Shown here: one piece after another, positions 31,447-42,014 of the stretch
Layout of the letters: each line of letters opens with the position of its first letter
Position numbering within the stretch: position 1 is the first letter of the stretch
Position numbers and translations under genes: made by a program
The notes under the pieces: generated by a model
What the model was told of the DNA's origin: nothing
The model's database searches: none
Seen by the model: the letters and a program-made list of their open reading frames with translations, nothing else
Source of the DNA: Selaginella moellendorffii
Taxonomy: Eukaryota > Streptophyta > Lycopodiopsida > Selaginellales > Selaginellaceae
Assembly: GCF_000143415.4 (NCBI RefSeq)
Contig: NW_003314289.1
Span: 497,260-561,259 of the forward strand
Direction: 5' to 3'
DNA: 64,000 bases

Positions 31447-33060
31447 ACTCCACCACCCATAGAAAAAATTTGATGCCCACATCGAACATCTCTTTTTAAT
31501 CTTACGACTTGTTGACCATGTCTCTAGGGGCATCCCCCCACTTAATGGTGTGCATAAGTTAGCCTCCCCAGCCAAGAGCCCATGACAATGGAATATAGGT
31601 GTCCCTATACCCCTCACCTCACCACGCTCTAGTATGGGGTCGGGACTTGAACTCAGCCTTGCTTAACTAGGGGGTTGGGACTTGAACTCAACCTCTATAA
31701 AATATGTTTATAAATTCGACATCCTTGCGGGGAGTTAGGTGTAGTTCCCTACGCCTGGTCGACCTAGCTAACCCATGCTAATTATCTTACCTTCGGCGCA
31801 CCTTCGGGTCCCAATATATGCCATTGCTCAACTTTACCAATTGATACTTTTAATTGAACTTTGCATAAGTACATAGAGTTCTGTCTTGTAGAAATTCCTC
31901 CACTAGATTTCATGCGTTTGCTAGATTTTCCTCCAGTTCCCATGTTGCTTCGCAATGTGAAAATCCTTTCCACTTCACATGGTATTCCCTCACCTCGCAT
32001 CCTTGTCGCTTGCTGTTGCACGTATTGAGGATGGCTTCGACTTCGTATTCCTCTTCCCCTTGAATAACCTCAGTTAGAGGTCTCACTTGGTCTTTGCAAA
32101 GAGGATCCTCAAAGTACGGCTTGAGCAAGTTCACATGGAACACTAAGTGCATCTTTCCCATCTCTCAAGGAAGTCAGAGGCGGTAAACCATTTTACTGAT
32201 TCGTGCCTCAATCTCGTAAGGCCCCGCGAACTTGCTTAAGGAACTCAAGATCAGTTCATTTCCAAAAATACATGCATTTTTACCTTTGGGTCAACTTCCG
32301 GCTGATCCCACTTGGTAGCCTTAAGTTCTTGGTGTCCAGCCACACCTTCTCCCCAAGTTTGAACTCTACGTCCTAGTTCACATACTTTGTTTGCCTTTGT
32401 TGAGCCCATTCCAAGGAATCCACACTCAAGTATCGGGGTGAGTCCATGGGAAGTCATCAATGGGCGAGCTATTGAAGGTCCTATGGAACTCAGCGTGACT
32501 GAGTATCATGAAGAGTTACCCGCAGTGGAGGCATTCACGATGGAAAGACTCAACATTTGGAATCTAGTGAGTGGTGAGTTGTTATAGCACATTTCCCCAA
32601 GTCCCAAATGACTTACCCAATTGGTTTCGTCTCCTGAGACATAGCATCGCAAATAATCCTCCAGCTGTCAATTCACCCTTTCTGTTTGACCGTCTGTCAA
32701 GAAGTGTTAGTGCCATCAAACTTGACTTAATACCCAATACTTGTTTGTAGGTGATAGGCTATGCTGAATTTCATCTTGGTGTGATACTGTTCCAGGAGAG
32801 TTCTCTAGAACCTACTGGTGAAGATATTATCTCGATCTGAGATAATCTCTTTTGGCCTTCCCCACACTTGAACCACTTGTTCAAAAAACAACTTTGCCAC
32901 ACCTTCTGCATCCACTTCTATTGTGGTGGGTATGAAATGTGCCATTTTTGAAAATCAGTTCACCACTACAAAAATCACATCAAACCCCTCACTTGGGGGG
33001 AGTCCCGTGATGAAGTCTATTGTAAGACATTTCCACGGACGATCTGGAATTGGGATGCTT

Positions 33061-33297
33061 TGTAACAAGCCCCCACTAGCCTTAGTCACGGCTTTAACCC
33101 ACTTGTAAGCAACCAAAGGGAACGACTCGAGAAACGATCCATGGGGTTCAAATATAGAGGGAAAGGGCCCATAAACAAGAGTGCACCCCCTTTTCCAATC
33201 GGTTAAGGGTCTTGGGATATTTGGGGTTAAGTGTCCTTGGGTTTGAATAGTACTAGGCTGGGTGACCTCTCGGGAAGTCCAAACTCAGGAGCTTACA
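33061..33297 (+). mobile_element. Solo LTR of a Cassandra-type TRIM with 5S rRNA promoter
   Basis: A 237-bp TG...CA block (TGTAACAAGCC to GGAGCTTACA) interrupts the chromovirus between the HHCC finger and the integrase core. Positions 33226-33280 match plant 5S rRNA in order: GGTTAAGTGTCCTTGGG, TAGTACTAGGCTGGGTGACC, TCTCGGGAAGTCC, covering the A box, intermediate element and C box of the type 1 Pol III promoter. Cassandra TRIMs are known to carry 5S-derived LTRs. No clear target duplication is present, and about 30 bp of the host element seem lost. Confidence 0.8.
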
Positions 33298-33485
33298 CCG
33301 CTGACATGTTGAACATGTCTTTACATAGTCTTGGATGTCTTTAGCCATATCTGGCCAGTGATACTTCCTCTTGAGTAAGCCCATCGTCTTGGGCACTCCA
33401 CCATGTCCCGCAAGAGGTTTGTCATGACACTCTTCTAAGGCTACCTTCCTTAGTTCCCCTTTTGGAACATACACTTTCATTTTTT

Positions 33486-33590
33486 TATAATAGATAAGTC
33501 CATTGTGTTCCGTATAACTTGTTTTCTCTTCTCATTTGTTTATAATAGATAAGTCCATTGTGTTCTGTATAACTTGTTTTCTCTTCTGTT
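33486..33590 (-). repeat. 55-bp tandem duplication in RNase H/IN spacer
   Basis: TATAATAGATAAGTCCATTG starts at 33486 and 33541. The units differ by one base and a short linker. Confidence 0.85.
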
Positions 33591-34066
33591 GGCAATTCAC
33601 CTCTCTGATGAGCTTCTCGTGCCTCTTGGTTCCTTAGCAACACTTCTTGTGCTAGACCATCGTTCTCATATGTTGTCCACACATCTTCCCAAAAGGTTGT
33701 CACACTAGATATCACCAATTTGATACTTGCTTTTTGACTTGGAGCATCTGCCACGATGTTGCTCTTCCCAGGTTTATACAGAATCTTGCAATTAAACTCA
33801 GCCAAAGCATTGGCCCACCGACCTTGTTTCCCTCTTAGGTCGGGTTGTGCCAAGAAGTGTTTTGTTGCCACATTATCTGTGTAAACTTTGAAGTGCCTCC
33901 CAAGGTAGTTTTGCAAATAATTCCTTCTTGTAAGCAAGCCACTTTTGTTGAGCCTTATTCAACTATTTCGAGAAGAACACCATTGGATGGTTGTTTTGCT
34001 TTAAAACTGCACCTAATGCAAAGTCCGAAGCATATGTTTCTACCTCAAAGTCTTTACTAAAGTTAG

Positions 34067-37000
34067 GGAGCATATGCCTTCCCATGTTCCTCGTGCTTCG
34101 TAATGTCTGGACATGTGCAAAAAGGAAAGTCTTGAATAACAATTGTGTACTCTCCACCTTTTGTTTTGACTGTGTACTCCTTTGCAAGCGTAATGATGTA
34201 CTTTGTGGAGAGAATCTCACACTCAAGTGTTTGAGCCAAGTTTAATTTACCTTGCTTTTGCTTGGAGACAGTACTAATAAATTTAACTGCCTTACCTTTT
34301 CTCGTTGGCCTCCTATGCATCTCTGTAGGAACAATCCTGGTTTTATCACTTGTGTCTCCAACTCTCCTTTCAAGATTGAAACCAGAGAGCAACCCATTAG
34401 CAACCGGCCATTCTTTAGGTACTGCATCAGGTTTAGTCACTATAGTGTCTTCAAGCCGCTTTATATGGTTGACATTAGTGTTGGAGCAATATAACCAACA
34501 CCATCTTGAAAATCCTGCTTGCTTTCGTTCCCCATGGAAACATAAGGCTAGAACAAAAGCAGACTTGTTACCACGGATCCAAGCCCAACACTTGCCCCTT
34601 GGAAGCATCCCTACACACCTTACATTTGATTTTGCTGGCACTTGACGGATTGCCCATTGCTTCGGCTCCACGCTACGATAAGCAATTTCAACCTGCTGTG
34701 ATGCACTTTCTTCATCAGCCACTTGAGGTGGCTCGGTTCGGGGGTGATGTCTTGGAGCAGAATGATACTCAACATCAGGCATGTGAGAGCTTTTTGCTCC
34801 AAGATCTATGCCAACATCTTCACCAGCAAAGGAAAAGTGACGCTTTGAGCGGACAGTCTTCATATCACCAATAAAAGCCCAGGGAGTGTACTCTATAGAT
34901 GTGCCACGAACCACTTCCTCCACTGCAGTTGCCACTGTTCATGCTAGTGGAGTCACTTTCTTCTTCATCTGATCGTGTAACATCTCAACCGAAGGTCCTG
35001 TTCCCATATATCTTCCTTCCTTAAATGCCAAGTCTTTTGAAGACTACTCTACAACGTGTATCAAATTTGATAGACATGCTTCATATAGACTCATCTTCCC
35101 TTTCCCTACCTCAGAGGAACGCTAACTTCAATGTTTACTTTTTGAGAGATTCACAGTTGGGGTGTATGCAAGATCCTCAAGTGGTTGATCCTTATAAAAA
35201 GATGATATCAAAAAGCAATAAAAAAGTGGAAAAAAAGAAAAACCAACTTGAAAAGAGTAATGTCCCTATTGGAACATTCTGACTTCCCACCACCCCAACC
35301 ACGACTCAAGTTGTGGTAGACAACTTATGTCAGTATGGCCATCTTCATGCCACCACATTCGGATCTTGTTTGCTTTTGCCTCATGCTCTTCTTCAGAAGG
35401 TGTAGCTTGCCATTGTTTGCACAACTCCTTAAATGTTAATTGGAAATCTGGCTTGATAAGGTGGCAGTGTTGGTTTAGGCTCTGAGCCCAATAGAACTCA
35501 CAAGTCCTCTCACAACCTTCTAGGGGTTGACCATTCCCAAAGACTGCTCGGACACCATTCCAATTAGCCCCAACCCCATCTGCCATGAAATTGTGAAAGT
35601 TGGTAGGCTTACTAGTCCGTTTTAATACAATGTCGGAGAGGGACTTCCAAAATATTTCTTGAGCCATCTGGTCTTGTACTTTAAACTCTGCTATTGCAAT
35701 TTTCAAGTTACAACGTAATCTGTGAAAAGGGTAATGCTTAAAACCATTTTAAGATAATGAGAAAAAAAACTACCTTGGGTCATACATATGAGCTCCCATG
35801 GTTGTCCAACTCGCCACCCGCTCCATATGGTCAAAATGTACCCATGCATTAGCAAGGTCACTCAACCCAGACATATCCATTTGGGAAACAAGATCCACAC
35901 CAGAGGCGGGGCCCATGGTAGACATTTTGAAAACGAAGAGGCGCTCTTGCTCACTAACAACTTGATCTGGAAATAAACTCCCATGAATAAACTCATAGGG
36001 ACAAGTCCGTTTTAGTTCAAGGATTGAGTCGATTTTTGATTGGAGTTTCCCCTCTCGAGATTCACATATCCAAGACTTTATCTTTAATAAAATAAAATAT
36101 AAGAGAGATATTATTGAAAAGTATGTAATAATATTTTCATACCTTATGAGGCTAGTTGCAGGTTGCATATGTTGTAGTAACTCCCGCAAGCTAGTCTCAT
36201 CCAGTTGAGTATTCTTGTAGTCCGGATCAAGTAAAGTGCTTGTGATAAAATCCTTGAGCACTATCTTTTGAACATGCTTTGGAGTTGTAGATGAGTTTCT
36301 CACAGTCTCTATCTGCATTGCATCTTTGAAACGGTTGATTGAACTCCTTTGTATCCCTTCTTGCATTGGATGTGTGTGCGTGCCAATATGTACTGCAGCT
36401 CTACCAGCCTCTCCATCTCATGGAAGAAAATAGTACATCTTGGCCCCGCAGATGGCATGACATAATGGAGCATTCTTGCAAAATCGACACTTGAATCCAA
36501 TACCAATGGTGTCACAGATGGGAGGATTGGTTGCAGATCCTTAAAAAAATGTGGAGTTTTTACCGCACTCTCGATTGCATGTTTTATTCACACAATCCAA
36601 ATACCCACCACAATGAACCATGGACACTGTGCCTTCGAAATGCTAGAAATATGTGGTCTTGATCTTGCACTAGTTGTGGACGTCTTGCTTCATTTCCATC
36701 CCCTTTTGTTTTGAGCTGACAAGAGGTGGTAGTTCAAAGAAGATATTGCCATTGTATGTAGATGGGAGCTCACTAATGGGCCTATGCAGAAAGGAACGCA
36801 CGTCGATAGAGAGGCGGGAAAACTGGAAAGCATTGCAAACAACTTTGAATATCTGTAAAGTTGGAGTTTGGAAATTCTTGGCTCGCACTAGACTAAAATC
36901 TCCACTAGAACTAAAAAAGGAAGAAATGATGACGACTGACTCTTACTTCACATTCACTTTGGTAGGATCGCAGCCTCGCACTTTGATTGAAGATCCAAAA

Positions 37001-37236
37001 ACTCGAATCTCCTTCGACTTGGAATGTTGCAATTCCCAATATTGTCCACCTTCACCTACACCCGAAAGAAGAAACTCCGATCGTTCAACTACACCAATGT
37101 TGTTGCGAATCACAGCCTCCAATGAAATAGAACCGAGAAAAAGATCGAAACGTCGGCAAAGAAAACTTTCTGAAATAAAACTTTGGGAGAAAGAAAGCGG
37201 TGGGTGATCTTGGTAATGCAAAAGGAAACTCTCCAT
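34067..37236 (-). pseudogene. MULE/SWIM transposase-like gene, 5' and middle part
   Basis: Exons with clean introns: 37236-36947 joins 36892 onward (VNV-NLVRAKNFQTPTLQ), an intron near 36140-36070, and one near 35763-35707 (MYDPR to KIAIAEFKVQDQMAQ). The order is an N-terminal Cys region (CRFCKNAPLCHAICG, then HIGTHTHPMQEG), a MULE-like core (HFDHMERVASW, FMADGVGANWNGVRAVFGNG, then CEFYWAQSL), and a C-terminal SWIM half (FCTCPDITKHEEHGK). Typical of Mutator-like transposases or their domesticated relatives, which act in the nucleus. Stops interrupt it at 36670, about 36630, about 36552 and 34944. It is cut inside the SWIM finger by the chromovirus and ends at 30222. Confidence 0.65.
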
Positions 37237-38625
37237 TTTGTTGCCTTTAGGTTTTGGAACTCTAAACTTTTATAAAGAAATGTCACCTCAAACATGTGCT
37301 ATGCCATTATGTGAAAAGAAAGGGCGATTTTATTCTAGGATCTAACATTGAATAATGTTGTTATAATAAATTCTGTATAAAGTATATAGGACTATGTTGT
37401 ACAATATTAAAAGTCTGTATATATTGAATTCAAAAACATGCTCAAATTTATTATATGGACTAACTTTTGGTAGAATGGAAAGAAATATCACGTCAAGCAT
37501 GTGCTATAATATAAAAGATAGGAATAATTTTATTCTAGGATCTACCATCAACCAACTGTTGCCAAACAAATTAAATATTGTACATATTTTCAGTACTTCA
37601 TTAAAGCTAGAAATCATCACATTCTTCTGAACTCATTTAAATTCCATCTTTGTACTACCATCTATCACCTATAGTAAATTATCTATATACATTACTTTGG
37701 AAATACCATCTTACGATTTAATAATCTTATATTTTCTGACAAGATGCTATTACTTGTGAGAAACATATAATTCTCATTTATAATTTCGTACTGTGATCAA
37801 TTCAACACATGCGTCTGTGACATTATTTCCACATTATGGCATAGTCATATTAGAGCACACCTCCATTCTTAAATTACAACTCAAAAGGACTTTGTCACGT
37901 GATCAAATTTAGGATGGAATAGAAATTATACATTGCTAGCAAATATTTGCAGAATGTAATGAAGATTTACTGCATCCATGATGAACGGCTGTGATGAAAG
38001 TGAGGTTAGGTTTAGAGCAGCTGCCGGCATTAGGGTTTTATAGAAACTAAAGTGGGAGGTTGGGAGTGACTATAGGATCCATCGGCGTCGAACAGAATGC
38101 CGCCAAAAGTAAGTTTTTTACTCCTCCACTCCCTCTCCTCCACTCCCATGCCACGCCCAACACCACCGTGCCCACGCCACGCCCATGCCATGCCATGCCC
38201 AGCGCCGCCACTGCCTAGGGCCACTGCTGCACAGCACCGCCACTGCCCAGCACCGTCGCTGCCATGACCAGTGCCACCGCTGCCATTGTTGGTCCCGACC
38301 GCGGTCGGCCTACACCCTGACCGCCGCCGACCGCGTTCGGCCGACCACGTTTGGACAGGTCCGTTCGTGGAAAAAAAAAATGTCGGGAAAAAAAAAAAAT
38401 GGTGATCGTGCTTCGCGCTAGATTTCTGATGCTGCTGCGGCAAGGAGGGCATAGGAGCTGCGTGCGTACCTGCCTCTGTTTTCGATTGAGCATGGAGCAG
38501 CGCTGAGGCCTCACAAATCAAATCGCCCAGTCTGCGATGCTTGAAGTTTTTGCCCTAAAATGAAAATTCAGTGATTCCAGAGATTTGATTGTAGAGATTC
38601 ATAGCGATTCTGGCACAATTGAGCG
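37237..38625. other. AT-rich spacer, then GC-rich left flank of hAT
   Basis: 37240-38000 is AT-rich with nothing recognised. At 38100-38360 base composition switches to GC-rich with degenerate GCC/CAGTGCC repeats (GTGCCACCGCTGCCATTG) and TTGGTCCCGACCG, which recurs inverted at about 40970. This may be the left subterminal region of the hAT element, but terminal inverted repeats were not fixed. Confidence 0.4.
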
Positions 38626-40764
38626 ATGGCGCCCGATTGGGCATGGTCCCATGTTACCAAGCTCACTCCTTATGCTTCCGGCAAAGGAGATGGGCGTTGG
38701 AAATGTAATTATTGTGGTAAAATGTATGGCGGTTCACCGAAACGCATCAAGGTGCATCTTGCTAAAGTTTCTGGGCATGATATTGAAGCATGTAGTGCTT
38801 CAAACGTTCCTCTTCATGTTCAGAACCAAGCTCGCCGAATGTTTGTGGAGCAAATTGCAAATGCCCCTTTGTCTTTACCTTCTACAGCAAATCTACAGAG
38901 TAGGCATTTTGATGGGGCATCTGCTTCTGGAGCTGGTACACAAAGTGCTAGTCAATCTCAGCCTATGAGTGCTTCTATAGGCCATGAGGGATCATCTGTT
39001 GATCGAAAGCGAATGCGAGATGGCAATATTGAGGAAATGCTTGATGATGCAAGAAACATGAACTTAGATGATGCGATATCAAAGTTCATTTTCTTGAATG
39101 CTATACCATTTAATGTTGTGAAAAGCTCATATTTTCATGCGATGATCGCAGCCGCTTGTAGTGCTAGACCTAGTGCTGCATCGAGGATTCTTGGTTACAA
39201 GAAGCTTCGTACTACTCAACTCACTCGTCACTATACTTTAATCAAGGAGAAGTTAGCTCCCTTTCGTGATGGATGGGCTCGGTTTGGATGTACAATAGTG
39301 ACTGATGGATGGTCTGATATAAAGAGTAGATCATTCATAAATTTCATGGTTACCTCTATCCATGGCTCAATATTTTGGCAGGGTATTGACACCAAAGGAG
39401 AAGAGAAGATTGGTCTTTGGCTTTGGGAGCAACTTAGACCCATCATTTTGGATGTTGGTGTTGAAAATGTTGTTCAAGTCATCACTGATAATGCTTCGAA
39501 TTGTGTATCGATGGGGGAACATATGAGAGAAGAATTCCCCTTTATCTTACACAATCGATGCGTGTGCCATGTTTTGGACTTATTATTGGAGGATATTGGG
39601 AAGTTTGATTGGGTGTCTAAGATCGTAAATGACTGTGAGAAGATCGTGAAGTTCATAACTGAGAAGCCGATGTTACTTGCTTTATTTCGAAAGTTCTGCT
39701 CTAGAGAACTCATGAAGCTTGCGAAGACTCGATTCGCTTACATCTTTCTTATGGTCAGCTAGCTCCAGCATGAAGATGTTTTCCCGTGCCTTCGACGATT
39801 CATAGTGAGTGCAGAATTTGAATCGTCGAAGTGGTATAACACAAAGGATGCCAAAGATGTTCGTACAACAATTTTCAATGATGAATTTTGAAAGAATGCT
39901 TCAACTTTATTGGTTATGGTAGCTCCTATTTTGAAGGTGTTACGTCTTGCAGATCATGAGGGCGCAACAACAGGATTAATTTATGAAGCAATGTATTGTA
40001 TGATTGAAGGATTGGAGCTTGCAGCTCAAGATGGCAAGCTTGATGCAGATAAAATTGATGCAATTAAGTGTGTCTTGGTTGAAGACCAACATAGATGGAG
40101 AGCTCGATGGTTTATGATGCATAGCTCTATGCACAGCGCTGCACATGCTTTGAATCCTTCATACCTTGAGCAAGACTTGGATGCTGAGGTAAGAAGTGAT
40201 TGGATGAATTATTTATCACTCTATTGCTATGGGGACACTCAGCTGGAAGAGAAGTTAGATGAGCAATTCAATATGTTTCGACGAGGAATTGGAAGAGCTA
40301 TCAATCAGGATTTGCCGAAGAGCAAAGCAAAAAGGAAATTCCCAGTGTCTTGGTGGGAATCCTATGGATATGAGATGCCTGAGCTCAGGAAGTTAGCACT
40401 TCGTGTGTTGAGCCAAGGAGTGTGCTCTTCTCCATGTGAGCGAAATTGGAGTAGCTGGAACTTGATCCAAACCAAACGACGCAATCGCTTGCTTCTAGAG
40501 AACTTGAAGAAGTTGGTTTATGTACACAGTAACACCAGAGTGGTGGATCGTATTGAAAGTGAAGGAATGAAGTTCCTAGAGATTGATCTCGACACAATTG
40601 CAATCGAACCACAATGGATGAGGATTGTAGAGATGCAAGCTAGGCTTGAATCTCTTGGTATAAAAGATTTAGCCGAAGAAGATCTTCCAAATGAAGATGT
40701 GATTGTTGAGGAAGATGCCGGAGATGTCGAGGGACTTGCCGAAGATGTTGAAGAAGATGAGTAG
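38626..40764 (+). pseudogene. hAT transposase with two in-frame stops
   Basis: One frame of 713 codons. It has an N-terminal BED zinc finger (about residues 25-60: WKCNYCGKMYGGSPKRIKVH, then HDIEAC), a DUF659-like core with candidate catalytic Asp in CTIVTDGWSDI and QVITDNASNC, SWWESYGYEMPELRKLALRV, and the hAT dimerisation block (SSPCERNWSSWNLIQTKRRN). The tail is acidic. Only TAG at 39760-39762 and TGA at 39889-39891 (probably once TGG, in EFWKNAS) break the frame, so it is a recently inactivated class II transposase. Confidence 0.88.
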
Positions 40765-40984
40765 CAGTTGGTTTGGTTTGGTCTAATGCTTTGGTTTGGT
40801 TTGGTTTGGTTTGGTTTAATGCTTTGGTTTTCCTACTTTTATTAATGTGGTTTTACTAAAAATGTTTTTTTTTTTTTCAAAAAAATTTTGTGAACCGTTC
40901 GGCCGTTCGGCATTTTCACAGCCAGTCGATAACCACGGTCGGGCGGTCGGGCGGTCGGCGTTCGGAACGGTCGGGACCAACCAT

Positions 40985-41470
40985 GACCGCTGCCCAGCTC
41001 AGTGCCGCCGCTGCCGTGCCCAGTGCTGCCGCCCCTGTGCCCAGTGCTGCCGCCGCCGTGCCCAGCGCCGCTGCTGCCATGCCCAGTGCTGCCGCCGCCG
41101 TGCCCAGCGCCGCTGCTGCCAAGTGCCCGGGCCAGGCATTTGGCTGGGCACTCCGCCCGGGTAGGCCATCAGTACGCCGGCAAACCGGCACCCGCGCCAA
41201 GTGTTCGGGCCAGGCACTCAGCGCAGGGCTGGCAAAGGTGCTTGGGGGCAGGCCAGCCAAGGCACTTGGGGTTGGGCCAAATGCCTGTGCCAAATGCCCG
41301 TGCCGGGCATTTGGTGCGTGCCGGCAAATGCAATTGGGGGCGAGCACTCGGCGTAGGGCCAGCAAAGGCGCTTGGGGGTGGGCTGGCCAAGGCACTTAGG
41401 GGCGGGCTGGCCAACGCACTTGGGGGCGGGCCAAATGCCCGTGCCAAATGCCTGCACTGGGCACTTGGAC
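40985..41470. repeat. GC-rich tandem repeats, right flank of hAT
   Basis: 40995-41125 is an 18/36-bp array of GTGCCCAGTGCTGCCGCC type. 41200-41440 repeats GCACTTGGGGGCGGGCTGGC-like units. GC content is far above the surroundings, and all frames stay open as Ala/Pro/Gly/Arg-rich text, an artefact of composition. Gene status is rejected. Confidence 0.75.
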
Positions 41471-41767
41471 TTGGCACTTTGGGGAGGGCCAGTTCGCCGG
41501 CGAACCGGCGCTTGCGCCAAGTCTACACCCCAAAGTCCCTGCTTCTTATGCATTTTTAATTTATAATGAGTTTTTTTTATTTTCAGAAACGAAAGCAACT
41601 ACAAAAAGAGAAGAATTTTGGATAAAAGAGAAGACATAAGGAAGATGAGATTCAGGATGACAATCAAGTTGACCTTTAGATAGAGATTTCCATAGTGACA
41701 ACTTTGCCGTCTTCGCAACCAAATATCTCTAGTCCACATGCACCCCCATTTTTGCCACACCGCCATC

Positions 41768-41960
41768 GATGCCACCACCACCATTACCACTACCACCACC
41801 TTCACCACCATTACCACCGCCACCACCTTCACCACTATTGCCACCTCTACCTTCATCACCACCATTACCACCACCGTCATCACCACCATTACCACCACTG
41901 CCATCATTGCCATTATTACCACCACCACCACCAGCGTCACTACCATTGCATCCACAACCA
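41768..41960 (+). repeat. CCA/CCATTA trinucleotide-type repeat
   Basis: About 190 bp of (CCACCATTA)n and (CCACCACCA)n. It reads as poly-Thr/Ile, poly-Pro or His/Tyr on the plus strand. In the frame of the gene resumed at 49502 it would be a His/Tyr-rich leader, separated by one TAG. Confidence 0.85.
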
Positions 41961-42009
41961 CAGATGCCACTATTCGCAAAATATGGCAGAAACTAACTAC
42001 ATTACGGAG

Positions 42010-42014
42010 TAGTG
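42010..42014 (+). repeat. Target site duplication TAGTG, left
   Basis: TAGTG immediately precedes the 5' LTR and recurs at 49490-49494 immediately after the 3' LTR. A perfect 5-bp duplication, as made by Ty3/gypsy or Ty1/copia integrases. Confidence 0.9.

Larger units (their letters stand above)
30355..34066 (-). mobile_element. 5'-truncated Ty3/gypsy chromovirus
   Basis: Read on the minus strand from 34066: PNFSKDFEVETYASDFALGA (end of RT and RNase H start), RNase H (YTDNVATKHFLAQPDLRGKQ), the HHCC finger (HDKPLAGHGGVPKTMGLLKR, then CSTCQR), the integrase core (PWKCLTIDFITGLPPSEGFD, FFEQVVQVWGRPKEIISDRD), DGQTERVN-like text, and a C-terminal chromodomain (YHVKWKGFSHCEATWELEEN at about 31950). 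A polypurine-like tract and one complete LTR (31446-30355) follow. The 5' LTR, gag, protease and most of RT are missing. Stops and shifts make it inactive. It is flanked by the 12-bp repeat GGAGCATATGCC. Confidence 0.85.

Noticed and set aside
33226-33280. A functional 5S rRNA gene
   Set aside because: Only the promoter half of 5S is recognisable and it lies within a TG...CA LTR block with internal changes.
40890-41599. Ala/Pro/Gly-rich frames of 100-185 codons
   Set aside because: GC-rich tandem repeats keep every frame open; no start context, domain or splice logic.
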